From the NCBI GenBank assembly GCA_030762895.1, contig CM061069.1:20351630-20415629 (forward strand): a DNA stretch of 64,000 nt, given 5' to 3'. The notes under the pieces are model-generated. The model ran no database searches. It saw only the letters and a list, made by a program, of their open reading frames with translations, and was not told the DNA's origin. Each line of letters starts with the position of its first letter. Within the stretch, counting starts at the first letter, position 1. Below, in pieces: positions 23,174 through 34,500 of the stretch. Origin of the DNA: Sophora flavescens (taxonomy: Eukaryota; Streptophyta; Magnoliopsida; Fabales; Fabaceae). Both the position numbers and the translations under genes were made by a program.

Positions 23174-23715
23174 ATATTATATACTATGACTCTTTCGCAT
23201 TTTTGATGATATAATTGCTTCTTATCCCCTATATTTCTGTATTTTTGTGTGTCTAGTTTATTTACGTTAGAAGACCCGATGAAGGAATATGTTGGTGAGG
23301 ACTTGGACGGAACTCTGTATGAAACGGAGGTTGCTGAGGAGTTGGATGGAACTCCTTATGAACCAGAGGCGTGAGGTCGAGCTGTGACCTATGGTGATTA
23401 GAGTATAGATAGTATGGCCAGTGTGTCTAAGAAGTATTTTTATATGTTTCCGCTAAGTATAAATTTTATTTAAGTATATGCCCGTGAGGGATCCTACTGA
23501 GAGGATACCCTCAACAATGTTTTGTATTATGCGTAAAAACATATGTGTATATTCGCATTATAAATAAGGTGTGTTGTTTTTAATAATACAAAGTTATATG
23601 CTTATTAACTTAAGTTTTTAATTTTTACGTATTTTCACGTTAAGCACGTGACTAAGTAATTAAATAATAAGGTTTTAATCTAATAACACAACGGGGCACA
23701 ACGGGGTGTCTCATA
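23174..23715 (+). mobile_element. Tekay-like 3' LTR, right part
   Basis: This is a continuation of the LTR interrupted at 13,914. Its end (cacgtgactaagtaat ... cggggtgtctcata) corresponds to the end of the solo LTR read on the minus strand (cacgtgttacgaagtaatgc ... gggtgttaca). The exact end is uncertain because the terminal bases are mutated. Confidence 0.5.
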
Positions 23716-23729
23716 CCACAGCAGTCACC

Positions 23730-24711
23730 TTTTAGGTGTTCTAGTACAAAGTAAAAGTGCTTTCCATAAAGTGAACTGAGTGTTGCACTGAAAGAGAAAA
23801 GCTCTCTGCTGCAAGTACAAGAAGCCTACTGCTGCAACTCTGATACAACAGCTGCTCAGAACAAAAGTGTACTCTTTTGGAATGCCTTGTTAAAACTCAA
23901 CGTCCCTAAACATTGAATGCCCACACAGAACGACTCTTTGGCATTAATGGCATCCCAGAAGCTCAAATTAAAGGACACTCTTTCTGAAGTTGTGCCTGAC
24001 GGATCAATTGATTGAAGTCTTTATACATACCAAACCATGAAGATGAAGAAAAAAATAAGTTGAATATCATTAAGAACACCGAGCAAGAAGCATTTACTCA
24101 CTTCATTAACTTCTTCATTCTTTCATTGAATATTCATTCAATCATTTGATATTAATTGGCAGTCTTTCATACTTCATATTTATTCCACTCTCTGAGTATG
24201 ATCTGAAAGATTTGCAAGTTGTATTAATTACACAAAACCTTTACTCCTTACTGTGTTGAGCCTGAATAGGCTAGGTGAGAAAAGAATACTTGTTTAAGTG
24301 TTGAGCCTTGAGAGGCTAGGTGTGAAAATACTACTTGTACTATAATCTGATCAGTTATAGTGGAAACTTGGTGCTGTTGAGAACTAGATGTAGCCCTATG
24401 GATTTTGGGGCGAACCAGCATAAAACTCTTGAGTGATATTCCTCTTCCCTTATCTCTTTAATTTGCTTAAGTGTTATCTGTTTAAGCTTTTAACTTTGGG
24501 AGTTAATATTATGAATATCAATATTTGTTTTCACCTTCTCTGTGTGCGTGTGTGTTATGTCTCAAAATTAGAAGAGTCATCCGCCTAATTTTTTGTTGCT
24601 TTATTTTTGCTTGTTGTGCCTACAAAAATAATTTTCAAAGTTTCCTAAAAAGTTGGTAAACACAATTCAACCCCCCTTCTTGTGTTAACTTTGGTTATTT
24701 CAACTAACACG
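23730..24711 (+). mobile_element. Copia LTR, SIRE/Maximus-like, probably solo
   Basis: The segment ends with 'aaacacaattcaacccccc' and a terminal ttcaactaaca, the usual 3' end of SIRE/Maximus-type LTRs in legumes. It has the paired 'tgagcctgaataggctaggtgag' and 'tgagccttgagaggctaggtgtg' blocks at about 24,257 and 24,302. The left boundary is approximate (a weak tgttctagt at about 23,737) and no duplication could be confirmed. No copia gag or pol is adjacent. Confidence 0.5.
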
Positions 24712-25261
24712 CGACTTACTCATTAATCGCAAGAGAAAACACCAAGAATTTTAATGAGGTTCAAGGGGAGGGAGAGTAAAGGGTTTCTAATGCACAAAGA
24801 TTGAGAAAAAGTGTCAAAATGAGGGTTATGGCTCATAACCCTCTAAAATCAGTGTTTTTGTGCTGTCAGGAATGACCAGGGGGTCGTGCTCAATTGTGCA
24901 AGGTCGTTCTCAATACCAGCAGGGGGTTGCGCTAAAAGAACAAGGGGACCGCTTAAACGAGCAGGGGGTTGTGCTCAATTGAGCACGGTCGTGCTCAAAT
25001 GAGCAGGGGGGTCATGCTGAATGAGAAAGGGGTAAGCAAAAACACTGTCAAACGTTCAAATTCCGACACGGCCGTGCTCAAATGAGTAGGGGGCGTGCTC
25101 ATGTGTCAGAAAGAGATTTTTTATCAGAAAATACCCCTAACCATTTTTACTCATCTTAAAAAATTTTCCTGATAATCTAGTGCAAAAACATCAATTATAA
25201 GCAACATATATTCATTAAAACAACCACATATAAGCATGGGGGTGAAAAACAGGGTGTTACA
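24712..25261 (+). mobile_element. Unassigned LTR-like segment with repeated gtgctcaa words
   Basis: No ORF is seen. Between about 24,870 and 25,110 the sequence repeats variants of gtcgtgctcaattgagca with runs of GGGGG. It ends gggtgaaaaacagggtgttaca, which looks like an LTR 3' end, followed by unrelated DNA. The family could not be identified. Confidence 0.35.
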
Positions 25262-25479
25262 ATGACGACGACTGAGCATAGCCCATTAGGGAAATTTCAA
25301 TGGCACTAGAGCGAGGTGAAGATAGTGTTTTCCGCTAGCCTGGACAAAGAGGGAGATAGTGATGGAGTTTCATTTTCTTCAGCATCGGTTTTTTTCTTTT
25401 TTCTTTTTTTTTTTTAAAAAACTTAGACCCTGTTTGAAGCACCAGATTGATTCGACGGTCTAGAAAAATGAAAAGGAAG

Positions 25480-25657
25480 CTGCCTTTCCCACACAAAAGG
25501 CAGGCAATCATAATGCGATAATTTCTCAAAGCATGAAGAGTAGATTCAACCACCCCCCATACAATGCCCGCTGTATGGTGAATACTAAATCCAAGCACTC
25601 ATTCGCTAATTAGTCAAAAGTCTATCATGCAATACCTTCCAAAGATGCACCAACATA
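25480..25657 (-). pseudogene. LINE reverse-transcriptase-type zinc-finger (zf-RVT) fragment
   Basis: On the minus strand this reads LVHLWKVLHDRLLTNERM followed by GVVESTLHALRNYRI. The pattern W-K-x-LHDRLLTN ... ESTLHALR is that of the zf-RVT region found after RT in plant LINEs; the cysteines are partly lost. It is cut at 25,658 by a hAT element and resumes beyond 27,600. Confidence 0.55.
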
Positions 25658-27600
25658 CAGGGTCGGACACACTCTTTGTTTACGGTATGCAGATGCACAC
25701 CCTCAATTTTAAAATATTTTTATAGTACCTTTATAATCATATATTTGTGCCCCTAATAATTATACAAAATTGCACCCATGCCACTCATTTGTCTTACTCT
25801 ACACTATGGACCACTCAAGTCACACTACCAAGACCCACATGATCAGGACCCACACAAACACAACAACACCTTAATCGTTGAACCCAGCAAAACCGCCACC
25901 CTATGCTAGACGTCCGACGCGGCGACACCGACCCCTGCCGTCAGTCCAGCCTTCCGCGACCGACGACCCTCTACCTTTCTCTCTCTCTCTCGTTACTCAT
26001 CTCTTAGACTCGTACAACCCTCTGCCTTTCTCTCTCGTCACTCATCTCTCATAGCGCAGCGTCGCCGTCCAAGATTGAGCACAATCGTCGTCGATCGAGA
26101 ATGAACACTGCCATCTGTAGTCTATACCTTTCTGGTTTCTCTCTCTCTCTCTTCATATTCAATTGCTTTCTTCAAACTGCTTCACCCACATGGGGGTTAA
26201 TTTGTAGTTTGTATGCTTCAAACTCGAGATTGGGGTTAATTTGTTTCACCCACATCTGCTTCTATGCCTCTACCATCAAATTGGGGATTATTCTACATCT
26301 TATTCTTATGATAGTAATTTAATAGTATAGTGTTAAAATTTATGGTTTTGTAATAACTATATTATTTCATCAAATTGATTGGTTAGACATTAAATTAAAT
26401 GTATTAATTTAGTTTCTTTAATTGCAAGCGATAATGGAAAAAAATTTGAAGTGGAAATTACCATCAAATGAGCAACCGTTTTCATTGAAATCTTCTGAAT
26501 CAAGTCTCCAACAACAAAGGATTGAAATTAATTTAGAAGAGTTGCCAACAGATCCAGGAAAGCGAATTAAAATTTCAGTATTTCATGCCAATGATCGAGA
26601 TAAGATACTCAACATAATTTCCCTCAAAGAAAAAGTGTAAATTTTTAAAGAAGTTTTTGTCCTTCTTAGTTTAATGAATTTGGCAAGTGGTTAGAGTATA
26701 GTATAGAAAAAGATGCTGCATTTTGCTTATGCTGTTATCTTTTTAAGCCTGATTTTGGAAAGCAATTAGGTGGTGATACATTTGTGATAGAGGGATTCAC
26801 AAATTGGAATAAGAAAGAAAGGCTCTCATCGCATGTTGGTGGTCCTAAAAGTGCTCACAATATTGCTTGGAAGAAGTCCTAAGATTTGATGAATCAAAAT
26901 CAACATATTGAAGTTGCAATATATAAGCAATATGAACAAGTTCATGACTTATATCGAAGGCGTTTAACAACATCACTTGATTGCATTCGCTTTCTATTGA
27001 AGCAAGGATTATCTTTTCGTGGTCATGATGAATCAATCGATTCTGCTAATCAAGGTAATTTTCTTGAACTTCTTAAATTTGATAAGGCAAGACTGATTGA
27101 ATTTGCAAAGTTTTATCCACGTGAATTTTCTTCAACTGATTTAGTGATGCTTGATAATCAACTTGAGACTTCATTGATATGCGTAGCAGTGTTGAATTTG
27201 CATCTTTGAAAGGAATCAATAATCTTTCAAAGAAGTTAGTTGAAACTGGAAGACACATTGTTTACCCATTAATTTATCTTCTTTTGAAGTTATCAATGAT
27301 TTTGCCTGTTGCCATAACAAATCATAGAAAGACCCTTTTCTATTATGAAGATTGTGAAAAATAGGTTGCGTAATCGAATAGGGGATGCATGGGTGAATGA
27401 TTGTCTAGTGCCTTATATCAAAGATAAGATATTGATGGGTCATTAAATGATTTCAAACATGTTTAGAGGGATTCGATGTTTTTTTGATAAGATATATTAA
27501 AATTTTATGATTTTAACATTCATGTCTTTATCTTTATTATTAATTATTTTGGAAATATATTGCCCTCATTGCCCCAGGGTCCTAAATCCGCGACTGCCTG
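25658..27600 (+). mobile_element. hAT element, decayed
   Basis: The left end CAGGGTCGG and the right end reading CAGGCAGTCGCGGA on the minus strand resemble hAT termini (CAGGGGCGGA type). Between them lie a hAT-type transposase remnant and AT-rich untranslated DNA. LINE sequence continues on both sides, which supports these limits. An 8-bp target duplication was not found by eye. Confidence 0.5.
26434..27450 (+). pseudogene. hAT transposase (TTF-type zinc finger / DUF4371 type), internally deleted
   Basis: The N-terminal part (from ATG 26,434) has LEELPTDPGKRIKISVFHANDRD, as in zinc finger MYM-type 1-like proteins. After a shift comes the TTF-type zinc-finger piece DAAFCLCCYLFKPDFG and GFTNWNKKERLSSHVGG (about 26,710-26,830), a stop at 26,879-26,881, and the LKQGLSFRGHDES block. 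The sequence then jumps to the C-terminal region (RLIEFAKFYPREF at about 27,090, HIVYPLIYLLLKL at 27,254) and, after another shift, LRNRIGDAWVNDCLV (about 27,365-27,410) of the hAT dimerisation domain. The catalytic middle is missing, so it is a dead deletion derivative. Confidence 0.7.
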
Positions 27601-27740
27601 TATACGCAACAAGCCTTCCAATCCACACCAAGCAACTCATCTCCACAATGACCTAATGAGCTAGATTATAAGCACTCTTACCGTCTCAACAAGTCTTTTC
27701 CATGTATATAACAAAAATCAAATCCCCAACAACATAGACT
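27601..27740 (-). pseudogene. LINE fragment, upstream part
   Basis: The minus strand contains GKSAYNLAH at about 27,655-27,683, the 'SAY' block that precedes the zf-RVT domain in plant LINEs. Its distance to the fragment at 25,480-25,657 fits once the hAT element is disregarded. Short and degenerate. Confidence 0.4.
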
Positions 27741-28189
27741 TCAGGTTTTAATGAAAACATCGAGTGGTTTTCGTTTTTCTTAGTTTCTCCTCTTAAAAAC
27801 AGAGGAAGATGGACATAGGCACATGGCAAAGTTTTGTGGTTCCTTCATTGGTACCACAAGGCGAAGTCCTTAGTCATGATCCACCAATGGCTTCTTGACT
27901 TGCTGAGGTTGGATCATACCCAAAACAGAAGAAAGGAAGTAGGTCAGTGTAAGCCTGTGTCTTTATGTGCCATAAAGAAGATTGTAAAAGCTTTATTAAT
28001 TGAAATTAGCACTTTTTTTTTTTTTTTTTCGTTTTGGTGGGTTGTCCAAGTGCAAAAGAATAAAATTGACATTTCTCAGGAGGGGAAATTCAGATCAATG
28101 TTTTATTTTACTAACAAAAGTCACAGGCCAAAGTTTTATAATACATTGTTCCAAAGTCAGAAATCCACAATAAAACACCACGCCTAGAA
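27741..28189. other. Intergenic, nothing identified
   Basis: AT-rich DNA with a T run at 28,012-28,029. I see no conserved coding motif, repeat end or RNA gene. Confidence 0.5.
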
Positions 28190-28349
28190 ATGATTAAAAG
28201 CACACATACATCTAGAATTCATACTTTTATTTTAACACAAAGACAGACACTTCATAGTCTACTGTATCAGGATTATCAAGTCATTAGCAGGTCTACCCAT
28301 GCCATGACAGGCCTGAGCAGAAACACAAAGATAGTACTATAGATATAAT

Positions 28350-28369
28350 GAGCCAAGGATGAGTTGCCT
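28350..28369 (-). promoter_or_regulatory. miR169-like target site 1 (3' UTR)
   Basis: The plus strand (complement of the mRNA) reads gagccaaggatgagttgcct. The miR169 family consensus is known as (c/t/g)AGCCAAGGATGACTTGCC, so pairing has one interior mismatch, at miRNA position 14. miR169 regulation of NF-YA mRNAs through 3' UTR sites is well established in plants. Confidence 0.7.
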
Positions 28370-28375
28370 GAGCAC

Positions 28376-28395
28376 CAGCCAAGAATGATTTGCCT
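28376..28395 (-). promoter_or_regulatory. miR169-like target site 2 (3' UTR)
   Basis: The plus strand reads cagccaagaatgatttgcct, matching the miR169 variant CAGCCAAGAATGACTTGCC except at position 14. It lies only 6 bases from site 1; in the mRNA it comes first. Confidence 0.65.
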
Positions 28396-28510
28396 CCGGA
28401 ACGAAACTTGTCACGGCAAACAAGAAACTGCAACGGAGCATCTTGATCTGGTCGTGGCAAGGATGGGGTTTGGTACAATACTGCACCAAGCCCACTAATC
28501 TCCCTGCCAA

Positions 28511-31500
28511 TCAAACTTTAAGGTTGCAGCAGTTACCTGCTGCTGCAACCCATTTTGTGGGCATGACCATACCATGTCCATTACTCATAATGTCTGCCAG
28601 AGAGTGGACAGAAGATCCAAGATGATTGACAGCAAAGCTATCGCGACCTCCCTGGGAATACATGCTAGTCACTTCTGACCCGGAAACATGTGGACTGCTT
28701 CCATTGGTCTCCTTGGATGAATTTAAAGTTCCAACCTCAGATTGCTGGAGTTCAGAACTCTGAGAACCACTGGACTGCAATTGTTGACCACCACTAGTTT
28801 TATTCACTTCACTTCCACTTCTACCATTTCCATTAGTAGATTTTCTTGTGTTCAAGAAGCGACCACCACATCCTCTTGGCCGGCGCATTGCATGGAGATG
28901 GCGTGACTCATGCATATATGGCTGTAAAACAAGTACAACTCAAGTAGCTGTAAAATGGAAATAGGAAACAGAGACAATACTATTTAACAAGTAGTCAAAC
29001 ATTGTCATCGGGAACAAATGGAAGCGATTATCTTTTAACCGAGTAAAGGATATTAGCACTATTCTTTGTATCTTATTATTAAATAAAAAAAGTATAATAT
29101 ATGACTGGATATTTGAATATAAATTGCCTTATCAATAAAATTATTTATTTATTAGTTTCAACTTATTATAGAGATACTTTCCTCATAACTCATCATATTA
29201 GTTCTGCTTGACACAGGCACAAGAATGACAGTGGATTGCTACTGCATGCAGCTAACAAAGTGTTCTTCCCCTAGTGTCTCTTGGATTTAGAAGTACATAT
29301 GGCTTTGCACCCTGACAAGGATAACGTTATGTACCACACAACCACTTTCCAGATAAATTTAGTCAAACATTCTATCACAACTACATTGTTTCAAGGTCAC
29401 ATTATATTCAACCGTTAAAGTATGACAAGAAGTTCTGGATACCCATTAAGGAATTATACCTTGTGCCGTTTAATCAATTTATTCTCCAGTGCAGCTTTTG
29501 CACGGGATTGCCGACGTCTGATGATTCCATGGTACTGCTTAGCATTTACGTAAGTTGGTCCATTATCAGATGTCAAGTTAAGTGGCAGCATCGTACGCCC
29601 CTAATTTATCAAATAAGGATACAGATACGAATTAGTAAATAGTGAAAGATTTACACAAGATCAACCAACGCTAACTAATGGCATAAGATGAATACATACA
29701 TAAACTTCAAGACAGACTTCACTGTATGATTTAAAGTCAAAGCTATAAGTGCACTGCATTACAATCTTCTTCCTATTTGTGTGTTAATATTTCACCTTTT
29801 TCATCCATATCCATAATATTATTGTTACTTCATGACTTGTCTTATAATTCAATTATAAGGCCTTCTCTTAACATGTCTACAAGTTACCCAAAACCAATGT
29901 TGCTCTCCTATGCTTTGGCATCAGCGTTTAATATGGTAATTACTTTGGCCTCCAACCTTACATATGTTAAAATCAAGTATCTGATAGCTGTAATACAGTG
30001 AAAATCCACAACTACAAGTTTTAGATGGGAACAAGATATATGCAGCATATTAAAAAATATATAGGAGCTTATTGATACATGATTATAGGGGTAAATCTTA
30101 TGCGGTTTGTATAGAAATTTACTAAAGTTTAAAAATTAAAAGACTAGTTTTATGTATTCATTGAATTATTTCTTTCTTCTCTAAGAAGTAACTTATTGCC
30201 TAACTCGGCAACCTCTATGGGGCTATCCAACTACACATCTACAAGAACATGTGCATCTTGTGTGCACAGGCATACAGAGTTATATCATATTCCACAATCA
30301 ACTCGATTACATTTTAACAGGTCACTGTAAGATACATAAGAACACTGACAGGATAGTTCTAAATTAATTTCTGTGTTTCTCATGCATGTATAGACTATAT
30401 ATAGATAAAAGAAATTCCCATGTAAGCATGTCAAAAGAATTGCATGATCAAGAAGCTAGTTCAGGTAAAGACGAACCGATATTTGAGGTCCATAAGTTGA
30501 GAAGAGCCCATAAAACTGATCCATATAAGGATATTTTGCACAGACCTAGAAAGGAAAAGATACCAAACATAAGAAATTTATGTCCAGAAATAAAATATTA
30601 AAACATCAAAGGGATCATTTTGTGAGAAGTTTTACCATAGGCTGACTAAACCCTAGCTCAAAATGATTGTGAGGCTCAGTAAGTGATGATTGCAGTGATA
30701 AGGTTGCCTGAGGCTTTTGTGCATCACCTAACATTTTACAATCATCTGAAGAAGAAATGTCTGAATGGTTAACCACGAGAAAGTGCAAGTGTCAAATGTA
30801 GCAAAGTTCCTCACTTCAAAATATTGAAAAAGAATATCGAAAGCAACCAACAATTTTACTGGAGGCTGGAGCATAATTTTAGATTCAGATCTTATGCCAA
30901 GAATCATTAAGAAAAATTATTTTCAAGTGTCTTTGAAGGTAGAAAGACCTTTTATCTCCACAATCTCTCTCTCTCTCTCTCTTGAAGGCGGAGAGGGGGA
31001 AGGAGAGGATAGAATGCATAATCTCATTTTATTTGTTGGATAGCAAGAGCTGATAGAACTTTCTTATAATTTGATAACACCTTTTAAGACCATAATATGT
31101 TTATGGAACTTTCTCAGACAGTAAGAAGAAAAGGGGGAGGGGGGACAGAAATTGTTGGGTATGATGATTTTGGGCTACAGCCCAATGGGGAGAAGCTTCT
31201 GCAGGTTTATTATCGAAGGAAGAGAAGATCCAAGCAAATAGGAGATAAGGCCAAACCCTGAAACTAATTGGATGGGGTGCAGTTGTCAGGGTCAAAGTCT
31301 ATCTCTGTTTTATAGGATCTAGATAAGTTAGTTATTCACTGTTTTATAGGATCTAGATAAGTTAGTTATGTTTATTATTTTGGTTTTTAGGCTTCTGTTT
31401 TGGTTCTATTAATACCCCCTCTATTGGGGAGATTAGGGAAGACTATTTCGATATTAAATTAACTGGGCTATTCCAGTGTGAAAAGGAGAGTGCTCCTTTT

Positions 31501-34500
31501 GGGGGTAAACTTGTTTACCTTGGTTCTATTGTGTTCTTGATTCTTTATTCAATTAAGAGGAAGTTTCAGTATTCTAGTCCTTTGTGAGAGAGAGTTTTCT
31601 TTGTTAGGATTTCAGTTTTCCAGTTTCGGAAAGAGATTCCTAACATGTTGGTTCGACCTGCCGGATTCGAAACCTCTCACGATGGAGAATCGAGTAGGAG
31701 CCCTGGAGAAAGCGGTCGACAAGCACGGAGTGAAACTGGACGAGATGAAGACAGACATAGAATATATCAAAAACTTCTTGTTGCAAATGAACAACAAGAA
31801 GACTCCTTCTATGGTGGGAGACAATTCTGTCAACAAGAATGAGAAGGGGCCAGAGGAAGAAGAAGAGGTCAGCGGAGCTGAGGATGAAGAGGAGGAGTCA
31901 AGGCGTTCTTGGATCAAGAAAGTGAAATTACCCACTTTCGAGGGATAGGACCCCCTGGGTTGGTTGGCAAGGGCAGAAAAGTTCTTTGAGGTGCAGCAAG
32001 TCAAAACTTCAGAGAGGTTGAGGCTTACATTCATTAGCATGGATGGGAATGCGGTGCATTGGTTCTAGTATTGGCGGCAAAAATCCAAGAACCCATCTTG
32101 GAAAGATTTTTCAAAAGCATTGATGAGAAGGTTCGGTGGAAAAGGGAGAGGCACGATATACGAAAGATTGACCTCCCTAAGACAAACCGGAGGAGTGGAG
32201 GAGTATGTGCAGGAGTTTGAGCTCTTGGTCGCGCAAGCCAACCCTAATGCAGAGGATCAAGTTCTGGGCTATTTCTTGGCCGGACTGCGTCAAGACATCA
32301 GAAGCTTGGTCAGACCCCATGACCCAAGGGACCTTGCTAGAGCAATGGAGATAACTTGCAACGTGGAAGAAGTGCTGAAACAGATGCGAAATTCTGGAAA
32401 TTCTGGGAACATGCAGGGGCGTGGTGCTAATTCGGGGTTCGATTTCCAAAGAGGAGGAGCAATCGTCTCCAAGGCAGGGGCGTTTAGCGGTGCAAACAGT
32501 GCCCAAGTGTCCAATGGTGGGACTCGATATTCTTAAGGGCCTGCAATTTCGACAACAAAACCCAATTCCTCAGGGCCAAGAAACAAGGGAACTTGAACTA
32601 TTCCCTATGCTGAGTATGTTCGGAGGAGAGAGTTAGGAAAATGCTATCATTGTGGCTTGGCTTTTGGGCCAGGACACCGATGCCCGGAGAAGAGCATGCG
32701 GGTGGTAATTTTGGTCGAAGACGAGGAGGTTAATGATGAGGGAGAAATAACCACTATGGAAGGAGGGACCGAAGTTGAGGAGAAGGAAGAGGAGGTCGCT
32801 GAGGTGGTGTGTCAGTGGACGGATCTCTCAATAGGTTCAGCAGGGGGATTAACTCAACCTCATACGATGAAACTGAAAGGTGAATTACAAGGACAAGAAA
32901 TCCTGATCCTGATTGATAGCGGGGCAAGCCATAACTTTGTATTTAGTCAAATGGTACAGAGATTAGGGCTCAGTATTGAACCAACACGATCATATTTTGT
33001 AAGGTTAGGAGATGGTAACCGGAAATCCACACAAGGCTGCTGCAAGGACCTGCAGGTGAAGCTGGGAACGTATGTAATGAAAGGTGACTTCTTTCTGTTT
33101 GATTTAGGAGGACTGGATTTGATTCTTGGGGTTGCTTGGTTGGTGACATTGGGAGAGGTCAAGGCGAACTGGAAGACTCTGAGCATGTCCTTTCTTCACC
33201 AAGGTCAGAACATGGTGGTTCGTGGGGATCCCAATTTATCCCGAGCAGTAATTTCCTCTAAGGCTCTAAAGAAATTAGCCAAGAAGGAACTTGACATGAT
33301 GTCCATGCTATGGGTTATTGAGAATAGCAACATGGATGAGGATGGGTTGACAGTGGAGCAATCACGACAATTGCAGAAAGTCTTAATAGAGTATGCCATG
33401 ATTTTTCAAGAGCCAAAAGGGTTGCCACCAGCTAGACAAGTTGATCACCGAGTTCCGATTAAGACGGGGCTAGATCCAATTAACGTGAGGCCTTATCGCT
33501 ATCCACACTTGCAGAAAAATGAAATAGAAACACAGGTAGCGGAGATGCTTGCCACAGGAATTATTAGACCCAGCAATAGCCCTTATTCCAGTCCAGTTAT
33601 TTTGGTTAAAAAGAAGGATGCAAGTTGGAGGTTTTGCATGGACTATCGTGCCTTAACTAAGGCTATCGTACCAGATAAATTTCCAATCCCAGTGATAGAA
33701 TAGTTTCTAGATGAATTGAATGGGTCCATGTACTTTTCCAAAATTGATTTGAAGGCGGGGTATCACCAAATCCGGATGCATCAGCCAGACATTCCTAAAA
33801 CCGCATTCCGAGCACATCAAGGACATTATGAATCCTTGGTAATGCCATTCGGCCTAACAAATGCACCAGCCACCTTCCAATGTGCTATGAATTCTACCCT
33901 CAAACCTTTTCTTCGAAGGTATGTCCTAGTATTTTTCGATGATATTTTAGTCTATAGCAAGTCCTGGGAGGAACATGTGAAGCATCTGAGGCTTGTACTG
34001 GCTAGATTATTAGAACATTCTTTCTTTGCCAACCAAAAGAAATGTAGTTTTGGTAAGCCTAAGGTGGGATACTTGGGGCATATCATTTCTAAGAACGGAG
34101 TAGCCATGGATCCTCAAAAAATTGAAGCCATTTTATAGTGGCCCCTACCCAAGACTCTTAAGGCTTTGAGAGGATTCTTGGGTCTCACTGGATACTATAG
34201 GAGATTTATATGCAAGTATGGCCAAATAGCTCACCCCCTCACTGATTTGTTGAAAAAGGGGAACTTCAAGTGGACCGAGGATAGCACGAAGGCATTCACA
34301 CAACTGCAGCAAGCAATTACCACAGCACCAATGTTGTCAATGCCTGATTTCTCAAAACCTTTCTCCATTGAGTGTGACGCCTCGGGGAAAGGAATAGGGG
34401 TGGTGTTAACTCAAGATAAAAGACCAATCGCATTTTTCAGCAAAGCACTGGCAGATTCCACCCTCTCCAAATCAGTATATGAAAAAGAATCGATGGCTTT

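Larger units (their letters stand above)
28190..28510 (-). other. NF-YA 3' untranslated region
   Basis: The segment lies between the NF-YA stop codon (28,511-28,513) and an AAATAAAAG-type polyadenylation signal read on the minus strand at about 28,225-28,235. It contains two miR169-like complementary sites. The exact cleavage site is not visible. Confidence 0.55.

Noticed and set aside
23737..24711. Exact limits and duplication for the copia LTR
   Set aside because: The left end is only a weak match to the inverted right end and flanking 5-mers differ, so the boundary is given as approximate.
30386..30601. Plus-strand frame of 71 codons
   Set aside because: It is the antisense of NF-YA exon 3 and adjoining introns.
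31612..32040. Minus-strand frame of 142 codons
   Set aside because: It is a shadow of the Reina-like gag on the other strand.
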